Shown here in pieces: positions 34,637-43,336 of a stretch of 64,000 bases of DNA (position 1 is its first letter; each line of letters opens with the position of its first letter). Position numbers and translations under genes: made by a program. The stretch is from the NCBI GenBank assembly GCA_023444055.1, contig JAEZRV010000090.1, positions 1-64,000 on the forward strand, read 5' to 3'. The notes beneath the pieces are model-generated. The model had not been told where the DNA came from. It worked only from the letters and a program-made list of their open reading frames with translations, and did not search any database. Source of the stretch: Bacillota bacterium (lineage in GTDB: Bacteria; Bacillota; Clostridia; Acetivibrionales; DSM-1351).

Positions 34637-36001
34637 TTAGAATCTATAATCTGACAATACCGAATTTGATCCCATTATAGCTTTATAAAATTCTTCATAT
34701 AATTGTGAAAAATCACCGGTCTTATCTGCAACTCCTAATGCATCTTTATATCTATCCTTCTCTTTATCCCTAAAGAAAACTGGAGGGATATGTCTTTTCA
34801 ACAATAGCATATTAAGAAATGCTCTTGAAGTTCTCCCGTTACCATCTCTAAACGCATGTATAACCGTTAAGCGATGATGAATCTGTACTACCCTTTCGAT
34901 ATACTGACTGCAACTAAAATTTACATTATTAATTAATAATTCTTGAATGTCTTTATCCAGTTCGTACATTGCCTGTGGAATAAGTCTATAGTCAATAGTT
35001 TCAAACTTAGCTCCCAAAACCAATGTATTTGTTTCACGATAACGACCACCCATATCTGGATATGGGGCTGTTGAAAAAATATATTTGTTTAAATGGTTTG
35101 CATCATATATGTTTATCTCTGTTGAGCATTCATTAAATGCATAATCATATGCTAATGTTAATCCAGCCACTTCAATAATATTCTTGTTTTCCTCATTACA
35201 ATATTTACTATCTTGTTTATTTTCTCTTATATCCATTACTATATCGGCAACTGTTTCTTGGTCAATCTCAACGCCTTCCATTCTACTATCGAAATAAATA
35301 TATTCATTCTTAAATTTTTGACAAGAATGCGGTGTAGATAAAAAATCAAACCTTTCGCCCACTGCATTAAATAGCTGTTCATATAACAGAACGTCGTTGT
35401 ATCCATACTCGTTCTTTTTAATTTGAGGCTTATACTTCTTTATTTTCTTTCGGAGTTCTTTCGATTGTGTATCCCCTTTGATTTTATGCAAGCGATAAGC
35501 TATTCGATACAAGCAAGACTGAAAACTCACTCCAAAATATTGAGCAACCTTAAGCACTCCATCAAACTCAATATATCCATCCTTTTCATACAAAGATACC
35601 TGGCGTTTAAATTCTGCACTTGGCATCAATAACTCTGCTGCAAAATTTTCTGCATATCTCTCAATATCAGCATTGCTATTTGTCAAACACATGCATCCTA
35701 ATTTTGAATCTTTAAGATGATGACATAATTCATGTGCCGCAGTAAATCTCTGTCTTGATATAGGTCTTAATAAATTAATCCCCACAATTGGAAAATCATC
35801 TTCTTCAAATGTAGGGATATATATTCCTTCATATTTCTTAAATGGTCTAAATGTAAACGGTACACCTAAATCCGTTAATATCTGAAAAGGATTAATTGGG
35901 TATTCTATTATTTTGCCAGCATAATAACCTCTCAAGAAATATTGTGCAAGTGTTTCTGCTGACATATCTCCTTTTACCAATTCTGTAATTTTGTCAATCA
36001 T
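34637..36001 (-). CDS. ImmA/IrrE-type metallopeptidase fused to a Fic domain
   Basis: 454 residues. N-terminal ImmA/IrrE zinc peptidase with RFTAAHELCHHLKDSK (HExxH at about 86-90) and downstream DIERYAENFAAELLMP. The C-terminal half is Fic: the motif VIHAFRDGNGRTSRAFLN (about 378-395) has the catalytic His and GNGR. A segment FDSRMEGVEI near residue 230 resembles the inhibitory S/TxxxEG helix, with Asp at the first position. Fic enzymes AMPylate or otherwise modify target proteins. Its start overlaps the XRE gene by four bases (ATGA), the usual toxin-antitoxin layout. Confidence 0.85.
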   Translation of the reverse strand: MIDKITELVKGDMSAETLAQYFLRGYYAGKIIEYPINPFQILTDLGVPFTFRPFKKYEGIYIPTFEEDDFPIVGINLLRPISRQRFTAAHELCHHLKDSKLGCMCLTNSNADIERYAENFAAELLMPSAEFKRQVSLYEKDGYIEFDGVLKVAQYFGVSFQSCLYRIAYRLHKIKGDTQSKELRKKIKKYKPQIKKNEYGYNDVLLYEQLFNAVGERFDFLSTPHSCQKFKNEYIYFDSRMEGVEIDQETVADIVMDIRENKQDSKYCNEENKNIIEVAGLTLAYDYAFNECSTEINIYDANHLNKYIFSTAPYPDMGGRYRETNTLVLGAKFETIDYRLIPQAMYELDKDIQELLINNVNFSCSQYIERVVQIHHRLTVIHAFRDGNGRTSRAFLNMLLLKRHIPPVFFRDKEKDRYKDALGVADKTGDFSQLYEEFYKAIMGSNSVLSDYRF

Positions 36002-36318
36002 AGGCCTCGTCTTTCTTTCAGCATCTTTTTAAATTCAATCATATTTAGAATTTCCTGCTGATCGCTTTCATCCAGTTCACCAAAATTTCTAGCAAAAACA
36101 AGTTCCGGCATTTGTGTCTTTTTACCATTTAGTAATTCATCAACTGACACACTAAACAATTTACTAAATTTACCAAGTTCATCAGCTGATACTTTTCTTG
36201 CTCCCGCTTCTATTTGTACAATTGCAGTTCTATTTAAATTCATATACTGTGCAACATATTCTTGTGACAAATGTAAATTTGTACGTGCCATTTTAATTCT
36301 TTCATATAGTTCACTCAT
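35998..36318 (-). CDS. XRE-family transcriptional regulator, partner of ImmA-Fic
   Basis: 106 residues. Cro/CI HTH at 5-60 (IKMARTNLHLSQEYVAQYMN...IVQIEAGARKVSADELGKFS) and a C-terminal tail with DESDQQEILNMIEFKKML. Probably represses its own operon and is the substrate or antitoxin counterpart of the downstream ImmA-Fic protein, as in RosR/ImmA-type pairs. AGGAGG lies ten bases before the ATG. Confidence 0.85.
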   Translation of the reverse strand: MSELYERIKMARTNLHLSQEYVAQYMNLNRTAIVQIEAGARKVSADELGKFSKLFSVSVDELLNGKKTQMPELVFARNFGELDESDQQEILNMIEFKKMLKERRGL

Positions 36319-36954
36319 TTTTAATACCTCCTGATTAATGTCCCTAAACCATTATATTCTTAAATGTCCGATTTTGCAACACTTTTGTTCTAATATCATT
36401 CATTTTGTTTACTAGGTTCAGTTGGCAAAGATGATACAGTATCTTGGGGTTATCAAAATAGTAGTGCTACAATTTTACTTCTTGTAAATTTAGTGTTTCC
36501 TTTATGTCTTTAATATCGTTCTTAATTCCTTCTGTCCTTCATATACTGCTTATATCCATCCAGCAAAGAATCAAGTTTTTTACCATGTTTAATTTTCAAT
36601 CTTTGGCACTTGATTACCTATTGTTTTGACTTCGTTTTTCAGTTCTTTTATATTTGAATCCATACTGTTTAGTTTATCAAGGATTAGTTTCAAAGTTTCT
36701 TCCATAGTACATCTCTCTGAAAATACTATATCATGGGTTAATACTATATATCTACACTTTCTCAGGAAACTATATTCCATTATCTACCAAACATTCTAAC
36801 AAATCTTCTAACACTTTTTGGAATTTTCTAACCATTATGACATAAGTGTTTAAAAGTAAACACATAGATAAAAGCCTCATACGAGCCTTAAATAAAGGGT
36901 TTAAATAATGAAAGATATAATTAAATAATCTTAAATAATAAATGAAGCGTAACT
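36319..36954. other. Upstream region of the XRE operon and start of the duplicated unit
   Basis: From about 36440 onward the sequence is a diverged copy of 37110-37646: a broken coiled-coil gene, its ATATCATGGGTTAATACTATAT upstream block, and the segment leading into the att core. The first 120 bases hold the XRE promoter. Confidence 0.55.
36466..36705 (-). pseudogene. Frameshifted copy of the small coiled-coil gene
   Basis: Begins MEETLKLILDKLNSMDSN at 36705 like the intact gene at 37142-37393. It has small deletions and a stop after KIEN (near 36590); the remaining 3' part continues out of frame to about 36466 (LLDGYKQ and LNLHEVKL equivalents recognisable in the DNA). Confidence 0.75.
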
Positions 36955-37012
36955 CTGGAAATCGTGTGATGGGTAAAACTATCCGTGGGTTCGAATCCCA
37001 CTCTCTCCGCCA
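36955..37012 (+). repeat. att core copy 3
   Basis: 58 bases identical to the tRNA-Ser 3' part, preceded by GAAGCGTAACT and followed by the shared AAAGTAAAAGG hairpin segment. Confidence 0.92.
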
Positions 37013-37141
37013 AAGTAAAAGGCTTTCAAGGTTTATACCATGAGAGCCTTTCTTGCGGTTTGTGAGGTTTTGCTAACATTCATTATTTAACTGTATTTTA
37101 ATTCATTACTGAAATTAATTATTAAGTGCTGTTGAGTACCT

Positions 37142-37393
37142 CTATTTTACCTTTAACAATTTTACTTCATGTAAATTTAGTGTTTCCTTTATGTCTTTAA
37201 TATCATTATTAATTTCCTTCTGTCCTTCATATACCTGCTTGTACCCATCCAACAAAGAATCAAGTTTTTCACCATGTTCATTTTCAATCTTTATCACTTG
37301 ATTACCTATTGTTTTGACTTCGTTTTTCAGTACTTTTATATCAGAATCCATACTGTTTAGTTTGTCAAGGATTAGTTTCAAAGTTTCTTCCAT
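37142..37393 (-). CDS. Small coiled-coil protein
   Basis: 83 residues, ATG behind GGAGGGATGCAC. A continuous amphipathic helix with heptad spacing (LKLILDKLNSMDSDIKVLKN...IKDIKETLNLHEVKLLKVK), no Cys, no membrane segment. Paralogues are the broken copy at 36466-36705 and the 90-residue product at 43064-43336. All are preceded by a related TATATCATGG-TTA-T block. Function unknown; possibly an antitoxin-like or DNA-bridging helix. Confidence 0.65.
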   Translation of the reverse strand: MEETLKLILDKLNSMDSDIKVLKNEVKTIGNQVIKIENEHGEKLDSLLDGYKQVYEGQKEINNDIKDIKETLNLHEVKLLKVK

Positions 37394-37646
37394 AGTGCAT
37401 CCCTCCAGTAAATAATTATATCATGGGTTAATACTATATATCTATAGTTTTTCAGAAAACTATATACCATCATCTACTTAATTCCTTCTAACAAATCTTC
37501 TAACACTTTTTAAAATTTTCTAACCATTATGTTATAAGTGTTTAAAAGTAAATACATAAATAAAAGCCTCACATGAGGCTTAAATAAAGGTTTTGAATAA
37601 TAAAAGCTATAGTTAAATAATCTTAAATAATAAATGAAGCGTAACT

Positions 37647-37704
37647 CTGGAAATCGTGTGATGGGTAAAACTATCCGTGGGTTCGAATTCCACTCTCTCC
37701 GCCA
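37647..37704 (+). repeat. att core copy 4 (outer right end of the island)
   Basis: 57 of 58 bases identical to the tRNA 3' part (GAATTCC in the T-loop side instead of GAATCCC). Chromosomal genes resume after it. Confidence 0.9.
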
Positions 37705-37973
37705 AAGTAAAAGGCTTTCAAGGTTTATACCGTGAGAGCCTTCTTTGCGTCTTGTGGGGTTTCGCTAACATTCATTATTTAACTGTATTTGAATTCATTA
37801 CTGAGATTAATTATTAAGTGCTGTTGATTACCTCTATTTTACCTTCAACAATTTTACTTCATTTATTAAATAGATTTTTCAAATCGAATATTATTTTTTC
37901 TTTATAGGAATCCACTCCATTTGATGCACAAAAAAATCATGCTGCTATCTTTTTACCTATATCAGCACAAAGG
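37705..37973. other. Island right flank
   Basis: Terminator-like hairpin, 150 bases duplicated from 37013-37160 (including the last codons of the coiled-coil gene), then AT-rich sequence up to the pot operon terminator. Confidence 0.5.
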
Positions 37974-38003
37974 AAAAGGGTGCTTTCTTAGCCCACCCTT
38001 TTA
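37974..38003 (-). terminator. Terminator of the pot operon
   Basis: AAAAGGGTGGG/CACCCTTTT hairpin on the minus strand, overlapping the potD stop codon. Confidence 0.7.
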
Positions 38004-39544
38004 TATCCAGCCTTTATTGGCTTTCTGAATATTCTATTGCGGTAAATCCAAACCATTATCAAAAGTAGCATTAGGCAAATAATTGCAAGTGCCCTTAACC
38101 ACACTTTCCCAGGCACCTGGTCAAAGTTAAAGCACCTCACATTAATCCACATTCGGTTCAGCTGCTTACTTACATCGTCAGGCATATAGCCCATTACCGC
38201 GCTTCTATCAATAATCTCTTTAGGAGGATATTGGACGAAAAGCAGGCGTTTTGCATTGTCCTCAGTAGTTTTAAGGATATACTCCTTATCAGCGTTATCC
38301 CCACTGAAGAAGTAGCCCAATGGATATTCTACTGCATCAGCTTCATCTTCTGCCCCAAACTTCCATTTGATATATTCATAAATCAATGGGTTATTCCCTC
38401 CTGAAATACTGGAGGTATAGCCAATATAGTTCATATTTCTTATAGCATTGTCCGGCTTTGATATAAAATTAATAAATGCCTCTGCTGCTTTTTTTCTATC
38501 ATTATTTCCATTAATCCCCGACTTAAGCATTACCCAGCCATCCATCCAAATATTAGTACACTCCTTTGGAACAGAGTAGTTCAGGTAATAGCCATCTTCC
38601 TCTGCCTGTTCCATTGCATAAGCTCCATCTCCAGACCATTGGAGGTTTGCAACTATTTTTCCGGTAATCATGTCAGATTTGCCGCTGTCTGTCTCAAAAG
38701 AATATACATTCTGCCTTATTCTCTGAAGTAAATCCTCCACCTTTTCAATTGCCTCTGGGCTGGTGTCATTCATAGCCTTTTCCAGTTTCTCAGAGTAATC
38801 CTTGCTATCTCTAAATTGCTTAGTGAGCAGCAAGTCCCTGTTCAAAATAGCCATTGCAGGAAAATAGGATTCTCTTACGCTGTCCTTTATAGTAACTCTT
38901 TTAGCATACTTCGGATTGACGAGAATATCCCAGCTGGATACGTCCTCCTCGCTTACCTTTTCTGGATTATAAACGATTCCCATAGTTCCCCACATATAGC
39001 CTGCTGCATAAGCACTCCAAGACTTGCCGTCGATCTTGTTCCTATCAAAGATTTTTTTTATAAAAGGAGCGACTCCCTTTGTATAATAATTGTACTCATT
39101 TGAACTATCAAAAAAGTCCTCTGACAGAGACTCAAGCAAATCCTCCTTCAGAAGCTTTGAAAACATATACTCCGAAGGACATACTATATCATATGTTTCT
39201 CCCAGAATAAGCTTGCTGTACAAATCCTCATTAGTACCGAAGGTAGAGTATTCTACTTTCACTTGCTTGCCATAGGTATTAAAATACCATTCCTCAAAGT
39301 CAGAAACAAGCCCGTTCTCACTGGTAATCTTTTCACCATCAAGGTTTACCTCTTCGTCCTCACCCCAGTCTCCCTGGTCAATGTATTCCTCCCAGTTGGC
39401 AATTCTAAGTACAATTGCATCATCAGTCTCAGCTAGAGCTACCGACATTTGAGTTGTTCCAGACATTAATACTGCCAAAAGAAGGAATCCAGCCAAAAGC
39501 TTGAAACATATTTTGTTCTTACATTTAAATATCATTTGTGGCAT
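37988..39544 (-). CDS. potD: Spermidine/putrescine-binding protein with C-terminal membrane anchor
   Basis: 518 residues from ATG 39544 (GGTGA five bases before); the start lies within the end of potC. An N-terminal hydrophobic signal (FKLLAGFLLLAVLMSGTTQMSVALAE) has no lipobox Cys. The PotD-like periplasmic-binding fold follows (IVLRIANWEEYID..., VEYSTFGTNEDLYSKLILGETYDIVCPSEYM, WGTMGIVYNP, LQWSGDGAYAM). A C-terminal helix ALAIICLMLLLIMVWIY is the likely anchor in place of a lipid. It captures polyamines outside and delivers them to PotBC. Confidence 0.9.
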   Translation of the reverse strand: MPQMIFKCKNKICFKLLAGFLLLAVLMSGTTQMSVALAETDDAIVLRIANWEEYIDQGDWGEDEEVNLDGEKITSENGLVSDFEEWYFNTYGKQVKVEYSTFGTNEDLYSKLILGETYDIVCPSEYMFSKLLKEDLLESLSEDFFDSSNEYNYYTKGVAPFIKKIFDRNKIDGKSWSAYAAGYMWGTMGIVYNPEKVSEEDVSSWDILVNPKYAKRVTIKDSVRESYFPAMAILNRDLLLTKQFRDSKDYSEKLEKAMNDTSPEAIEKVEDLLQRIRQNVYSFETDSGKSDMITGKIVANLQWSGDGAYAMEQAEEDGYYLNYSVPKECTNIWMDGWVMLKSGINGNNDRKKAAEAFINFISKPDNAIRNMNYIGYTSSISGGNNPLIYEYIKWKFGAEDEADAVEYPLGYFFSGDNADKEYILKTTEDNAKRLLFVQYPPKEIIDRSAVMGYMPDDVSKQLNRMWINVRCFNFDQVPGKVWLRALAIICLMLLLIMVWIYRNRIFRKPIKAGYKRVG

Positions 39545-40337
39545 TCTTCTCACCAGCCTTTCTATTGGCAGTAATATTGCTAATCAGCACTGCAAGCAGA
39601 ATGATTGCAAAAATCAAGGTTGATAGCGCCCAAAGTGCTGTTTTCACCTCTGTATTAGAACCCTTTGTGGCATTGACCACATAGGTACTGATAGTATTAA
39701 ATGTTGCAGGCTTTGTATATGTTGTAATAAAGTAATCATCCAGAGAAAGTGTTATTGACAATAAAAAACCTGAGATAATGCCCGGAACAATCTGGGGCAT
39801 TACGATTTTGAACAGTGCCTGTCTCGCGCTGGCACCTAAGTCAAGTGCCGCTTCATAAAGACTATAGTCCATCTGCTTAAGCTTTGGCACCACCGAAAGG
39901 TAGACAAATGGGGATGTCAGAACAACATGGCCTGTTATCAAGGGTATAAAGGTGTCCTTATCCACACCCAAAACCACAATAAGCAATATGCATATGGAAA
40001 ACCCGGTTACAACATCTGCATTTACAATTGGAATCTGGTTGGTGGCGACTACAAAGCGCCGCATGCCCTTTTTTGAATAGAAGGCACCAACAGCTCCAAG
40101 TGTTCCTAAAATAGTAGAAATAACTGCACACTGAAAGGCCAGTGACAGAGTTCCCAGAATCATATCCAAAAGCTCAGGTGTTGTGAAAAGCTTTACATAG
40201 TTTTGAAAAGTAAAGTTGCCGGTCGCACCTATTGTAGGAGTATCCAAAAAGCTGTACACAGCCAGAATTAATATGGGCAAATATATAAAAAGCAATACAA
40301 TTCCTAGCCACAAAGATCTCATTATCTTCTTAATCAT
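39525..40337 (-). CDS. potC: Polyamine ABC transporter permease PotC
   Basis: 270 residues, six membrane helices, with the EAA loop YEAALDLGASARQALFKIVMPQIVPGI that contacts the ATPase. Overlaps potB by 4 bases and potD by 20. Second channel subunit of the PotABCD importer. Confidence 0.94.
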   Translation of the reverse strand: MIKKIMRSLWLGIVLLFIYLPILILAVYSFLDTPTIGATGNFTFQNYVKLFTTPELLDMILGTLSLAFQCAVISTILGTLGAVGAFYSKKGMRRFVVATNQIPIVNADVVTGFSICILLIVVLGVDKDTFIPLITGHVVLTSPFVYLSVVPKLKQMDYSLYEAALDLGASARQALFKIVMPQIVPGIISGFLLSITLSLDDYFITTYTKPATFNTISTYVVNATKGSNTEVKTALWALSTLIFAIILLAVLISNITANRKAGEKNATNDI

Positions 40338-41125
40338 AGCATTGACTTCCTCTCTGATTCATCTTCAGCAAATCCATTAGTTGCCCACATAGCTATAAAT
40401 ATTATAAGCAATAGTACTATGGATATCATTGAACCACTGTGCCAGTCATAGGCATTGAAGTAACTCCCAATCAGACTGCCCATATTATATGTGTTATTAT
40501 AGAGCATGTCCAAGATTACGTAGTTGGTCATAGCCGGCAGGAATACCATAGTTATTCCGCTTATGATCCCAGGCAATGACAGAGGCAGTGTAACCTTCAT
40601 AAATGCATCTGCTTTTCCTGCGCCAAGGTCATAGGCCGCTTCCAGAACATGGTTATCCAGATTTATCAACGTTGTATATAAAGGAAGAATCATAAACGGG
40701 AAAAAGTCATAGGTCATGCCTATGATGGTGTTTAAGAACGGATGTAATGCCAGGTTTCCTTCCAGCATAGTGAGCACTTCCTTTAAGGCTAATACCCTAA
40801 GAGTGAAGTTAACCCACATTGGCACAATAAATAAAGCGATAAGTACAGTCTTCTTCTTCATTTTGCTACGTGCGAGTATGTAAGACACCGGATAGGCAAT
40901 CAAAAGACAGATGCAGGTGGTGATTATCGCAATTAGAGCACTATAAAACAGGGTTCCTATTGTATTATGACTGGTAAAAAATCCTGTTAAATTGGCTAGT
41001 GTAAATGTGCCCTCTCCATTTGTAAAGGCATAGTATAATATAACTAGCAGCGGTGCAATGACAAAACATGTCAGAAATAACGCATAGGGAATGCACAGCT
41101 GCTTCCGTGAAAAATGATATTTCAT
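40334..41125 (-). CDS. potB: Polyamine ABC transporter permease PotB
   Basis: 263 residues, six membrane helices, EAA loop LEAAYDLGAGKADAFMKVTLPLSLPGI. Sits directly after potA (5-base gap) in the usual A-B-C-D order. Confidence 0.94.
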   Translation of the reverse strand: MKYHFSRKQLCIPYALFLTCFVIAPLLVILYYAFTNGEGTFTLANLTGFFTSHNTIGTLFYSALIAIITTCICLLIAYPVSYILARSKMKKKTVLIALFIVPMWVNFTLRVLALKEVLTMLEGNLALHPFLNTIIGMTYDFFPFMILPLYTTLINLDNHVLEAAYDLGAGKADAFMKVTLPLSLPGIISGITMVFLPAMTNYVILDMLYNNTYNMGSLIGSYFNAYDWHSGSMISIVLLLIIFIAMWATNGFAEDESERKSML

Positions 41126-41130
41126 ATCTG

Positions 41131-42618
41131 CTACGCCTCCATTGACTTTAGTAACAATTCAATGCTTTCCTTTGGGATGAGGATACTAACATAGTCATTT
41201 TCATTCCAAAGGCTCTGGTCATGAAGATGAATATCCTCGCCACTCTTTGTACGGGCAATATAGTGGTAATGATCCCCCTTATATATAATAGAAACAATGT
41301 GCCCCTTTGTTCCGCCAGCATCGATGTCATCACTCATTGAAGGTGCTGCAATTGGAATCTTAACCGTCACAGCCTTTCCAATGACATTTAACTTATTTCC
41401 GTTTTTGTCAAAAATATGGTTATTGCTGATTTTAGATCCAGGATATAATTTAGTCACATCATAGTGGAATTCGCCGTCTGCAAAGGCCACCGTATCAATT
41501 GCCGTAATAACTCCGTCATATGTATTAATATTGGTCTGAGCATATATAACATGGATACCGTCTGGTTCAATTTTAAGCCCTATTTCTTCTCCTATTACTG
41601 CGTTTTTGGTGCTTTTCATAAGGACTTCATTATCCCCTGACTGAACTGTAATATCATAGTGCATACCCTTAAAGATAACAGACTGAACAGTTCCTTTTAT
41701 CTGCCCCTTCTCGGGAGCTGACATTTCAATATCCTCTGGCCTTATAACAACATCCACATCTGCCCCAACATAAAAATCATCCAGACATGGGAACTCTGCG
41801 CCGCAGAAGCTAACCTTCTTTTGTCCAGACATTTTCCCGCTGAAGATATTACTCTCCCCGATAAAGTCTGCAACAAATACAGTGTTGGGCTCATTATAAA
41901 TCTCCTCAGGTGTTCCAATCTGCTGAATCATGCCGTCGCTCATTACAACCACCTTGTCCGACATGGTGAGAGCCTCTTCCTGGTCATGAGTTACATATAT
42001 AAATGTAATTCCAAATTTTTCATGCATAGCTTTAAGCTCTAGCTGCATTTCCTTTCTCATCTTTGAGTCCAAGGCACCCAGAGGTTCATCCAATAAAAGA
42101 ATTTCAGGCTCATTTACAATAGCCCTTGCAATGGCGATTCTCTGCTGTTGGCCTCCTGAAAGAGTTGAAATATCACGCTTTTCAAAGCCTTCCAAATCCA
42201 CTATTTCCAATGCGTGTTTTACCTTTTCCCTGATTTCTGACTTAGCTAGCTTTTCTCTGCGTGTAAAGGTTTCCCCTTCATTGTTCTTATAAGTTACATC
42301 TACTGTTTTCATTTTCAGTCCAAATGCAATATTGTCATAAATATTCAGGTGTGGGAATAGGGCATACCTTTGAAATACTGTATTTATAGGTCTTTTGTTA
42401 GGAGGAAGGTCGCTGATATCCTTTCCATTCAGAAGAATATGCCCCTCAGAAGGAAGCTCAAAGCCCGCTATCATCCTAAGTGTGGTGGTCTTTCCACACC
42501 CTGACGGGCCTAAAAACGTAACAAACTCACCCTTTTTAACTTCAAGGTTAAAATCTTTGACGGCAGTAAAGTCATCGTAGCACTTTTTGATACCTTTTAG
42601 TTCAATAATGTTATCCAT
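41131..42618 (-). CDS. potA: Polyamine ABC transporter ATPase PotA
   Basis: 495 residues from the ATG at 42618 (AAGGATT before it); the frame extends upstream but without a ribosome site. Walker A GPSGCGKTTT, signature LSGGQQQRIAIARA, Walker B ILLLDEPLGALD, H-loop VTHDQEEAL, then TOBE-type regulatory repeats. It is about 120 residues longer than E. coli PotA because a second beta-rich TOBE-like region (after about 360) is appended, which may sense substrate or regulators. Confidence 0.93.
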   Translation of the reverse strand: MDNIIELKGIKKCYDDFTAVKDFNLEVKKGEFVTFLGPSGCGKTTTLRMIAGFELPSEGHILLNGKDISDLPPNKRPINTVFQRYALFPHLNIYDNIAFGLKMKTVDVTYKNNEGETFTRREKLAKSEIREKVKHALEIVDLEGFEKRDISTLSGGQQQRIAIARAIVNEPEILLLDEPLGALDSKMRKEMQLELKAMHEKFGITFIYVTHDQEEALTMSDKVVVMSDGMIQQIGTPEEIYNEPNTVFVADFIGESNIFSGKMSGQKKVSFCGAEFPCLDDFYVGADVDVVIRPEDIEMSAPEKGQIKGTVQSVIFKGMHYDITVQSGDNEVLMKSTKNAVIGEEIGLKIEPDGIHVIYAQTNINTYDGVITAIDTVAFADGEFHYDVTKLYPGSKISNNHIFDKNGNKLNVIGKAVTVKIPIAAPSMSDDIDAGGTKGHIVSIIYKGDHYHYIARTKSGEDIHLHDQSLWNENDYVSILIPKESIELLLKSMEA

Positions 42619-42846
42619 ACTAATCCTTTCACAATAAAAAGCAATAAAATCAAGTCGCTCTAGCAACTTTGCTCTATTGCCCAAATTTGTATCAATTTAC
42701 TATAAGCAAACTCTTGGCTCAGCAAACAAACTATATTTATTACACTATTAAGTACATTTTTTCTTCTATAAACGTACTAAATAGCCTTTATTTATCTAAT
42801 TAATGTTTAACGTATGCTCATTAAAAAGCTCTCGAAAAACAGGTAT

Positions 42847-42876
42847 ATTCTATCATAAATGCCCAAATAGCGTCAA
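42847..42876 (-). promoter_or_regulatory. Promoter of the pot operon
   Basis: Minus-strand TTGACG (42876-42871), 18-base spacer, TAGAAT (42852-42847). The start site would lie about 220 bases before potA, leaving a long leader. Confidence 0.65.
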
Positions 42877-42881
42877 TGTAT

Positions 42882-42930
42882 GAGTACACCTATTTTAGTT
42901 TTATACTGAGTACGCCTATTTTTGGTTTTC
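42882..42930 (-). promoter_or_regulatory. Tandem direct repeats upstream of the pot promoter
   Basis: Two copies of an AAAATAGGYGTACTC-type sequence with a 26-base period (GAGTACACCTATTTTAGTTTT and GAGTACGCCTATTTTTGGTTTT on the plus strand) end just upstream of the -35 box. Position and helical spacing suit an activator. Confidence 0.5.
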
Positions 42931-43063
42931 ACTCATCAAAGTAAAAGTATTAAATTCCATTAAATAGGGATAGATGAAGGATTATATATTCAATCTACTC
43001 AGAAAACGAAAATAATTAATCTGAAATGCTTTAAGTAAAAGTAAAAAAATAAAGCTACTTTTA

Positions 43064-43336
43064 TTAAATAGCTTTTGTCTTATTATTCAGTACTTGAATT
43101 TTTATATCATGGTCTGTAATTTGTTCTTTTATGTCTGCTAACTCATTTACAATACTATCAAGTTTACTATGTATTATTTCTCTATCCTCAAATAAGGCTT
43201 GAATCTTCACATTTGTTGTATTTTCTATTGTTGTTTCTATCTTAGTAAGCCTATTATTTGTTTCTTCCCTAAAACCTTTTATTTGGTTGGACATGACCTG
43301 CATCTGCGAAAGTATTTCCTTTAAAACTTCTTCCAT
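43064..43336 (-). CDS. Small coiled-coil protein, chromosomal paralogue
   Basis: 90 residues, ATG behind AGGAGGTATGCACAT. Begins MEEVLKEILSQMQVMSNQIK and continues as heptad-patterned helix to the end, like the 83-residue island protein. The upstream block TATATCATGGATTAGTAGTT is also related to the island copies. Lies outside the att array by 5.4 kb. Function unknown. Confidence 0.65.
   Translation of the reverse strand: MEEVLKEILSQMQVMSNQIKGFREETNNRLTKIETTIENTTNVKIQALFEDREIIHSKLDSIVNELADIKEQITDHDIKIQVLNNKTKAI

Larger units (their letters stand above)
32549..37012 (+). mobile_element. Second att-bounded segment, 4.4 kb, without recombinase
   Basis: Lies between att copies 2 and 3. It carries a coupled membrane protein/SEC-C pair on the plus strand and an XRE/ImmA-Fic pair on the minus strand, plus a broken coiled-coil gene. 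With no integrase of its own it fits a cis-mobilisable element that could move using the neighbour's integrase, singly or together with the 10-kb element. Confidence 0.7.
37013..37704 (+). mobile_element. Third att-bounded unit, 0.7 kb satellite
   Basis: Runs from after att copy 3 to the end of copy 4. About 600 of its bases are a near-duplicate of 36420-37012. It encodes only the small coiled-coil protein. The flank after copy 4 (37705-37860) repeats the first 150 bases of the unit once more and then diverges, so the array grew by tandem insertion or unequal exchange between att cores. Confidence 0.7.

Noticed and set aside
32546..37704. The three downstream tRNA-like segments as additional tRNA-Ser genes
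   Set aside because: Only the 3' part from the anticodon arm onward is present; no 5' acceptor strand or D-arm and no promoter precede them. They are att cores.
41148..41333. Short frame overlapping the potA 3' end
   Set aside because: Out-of-frame shadow of potA without start signals.
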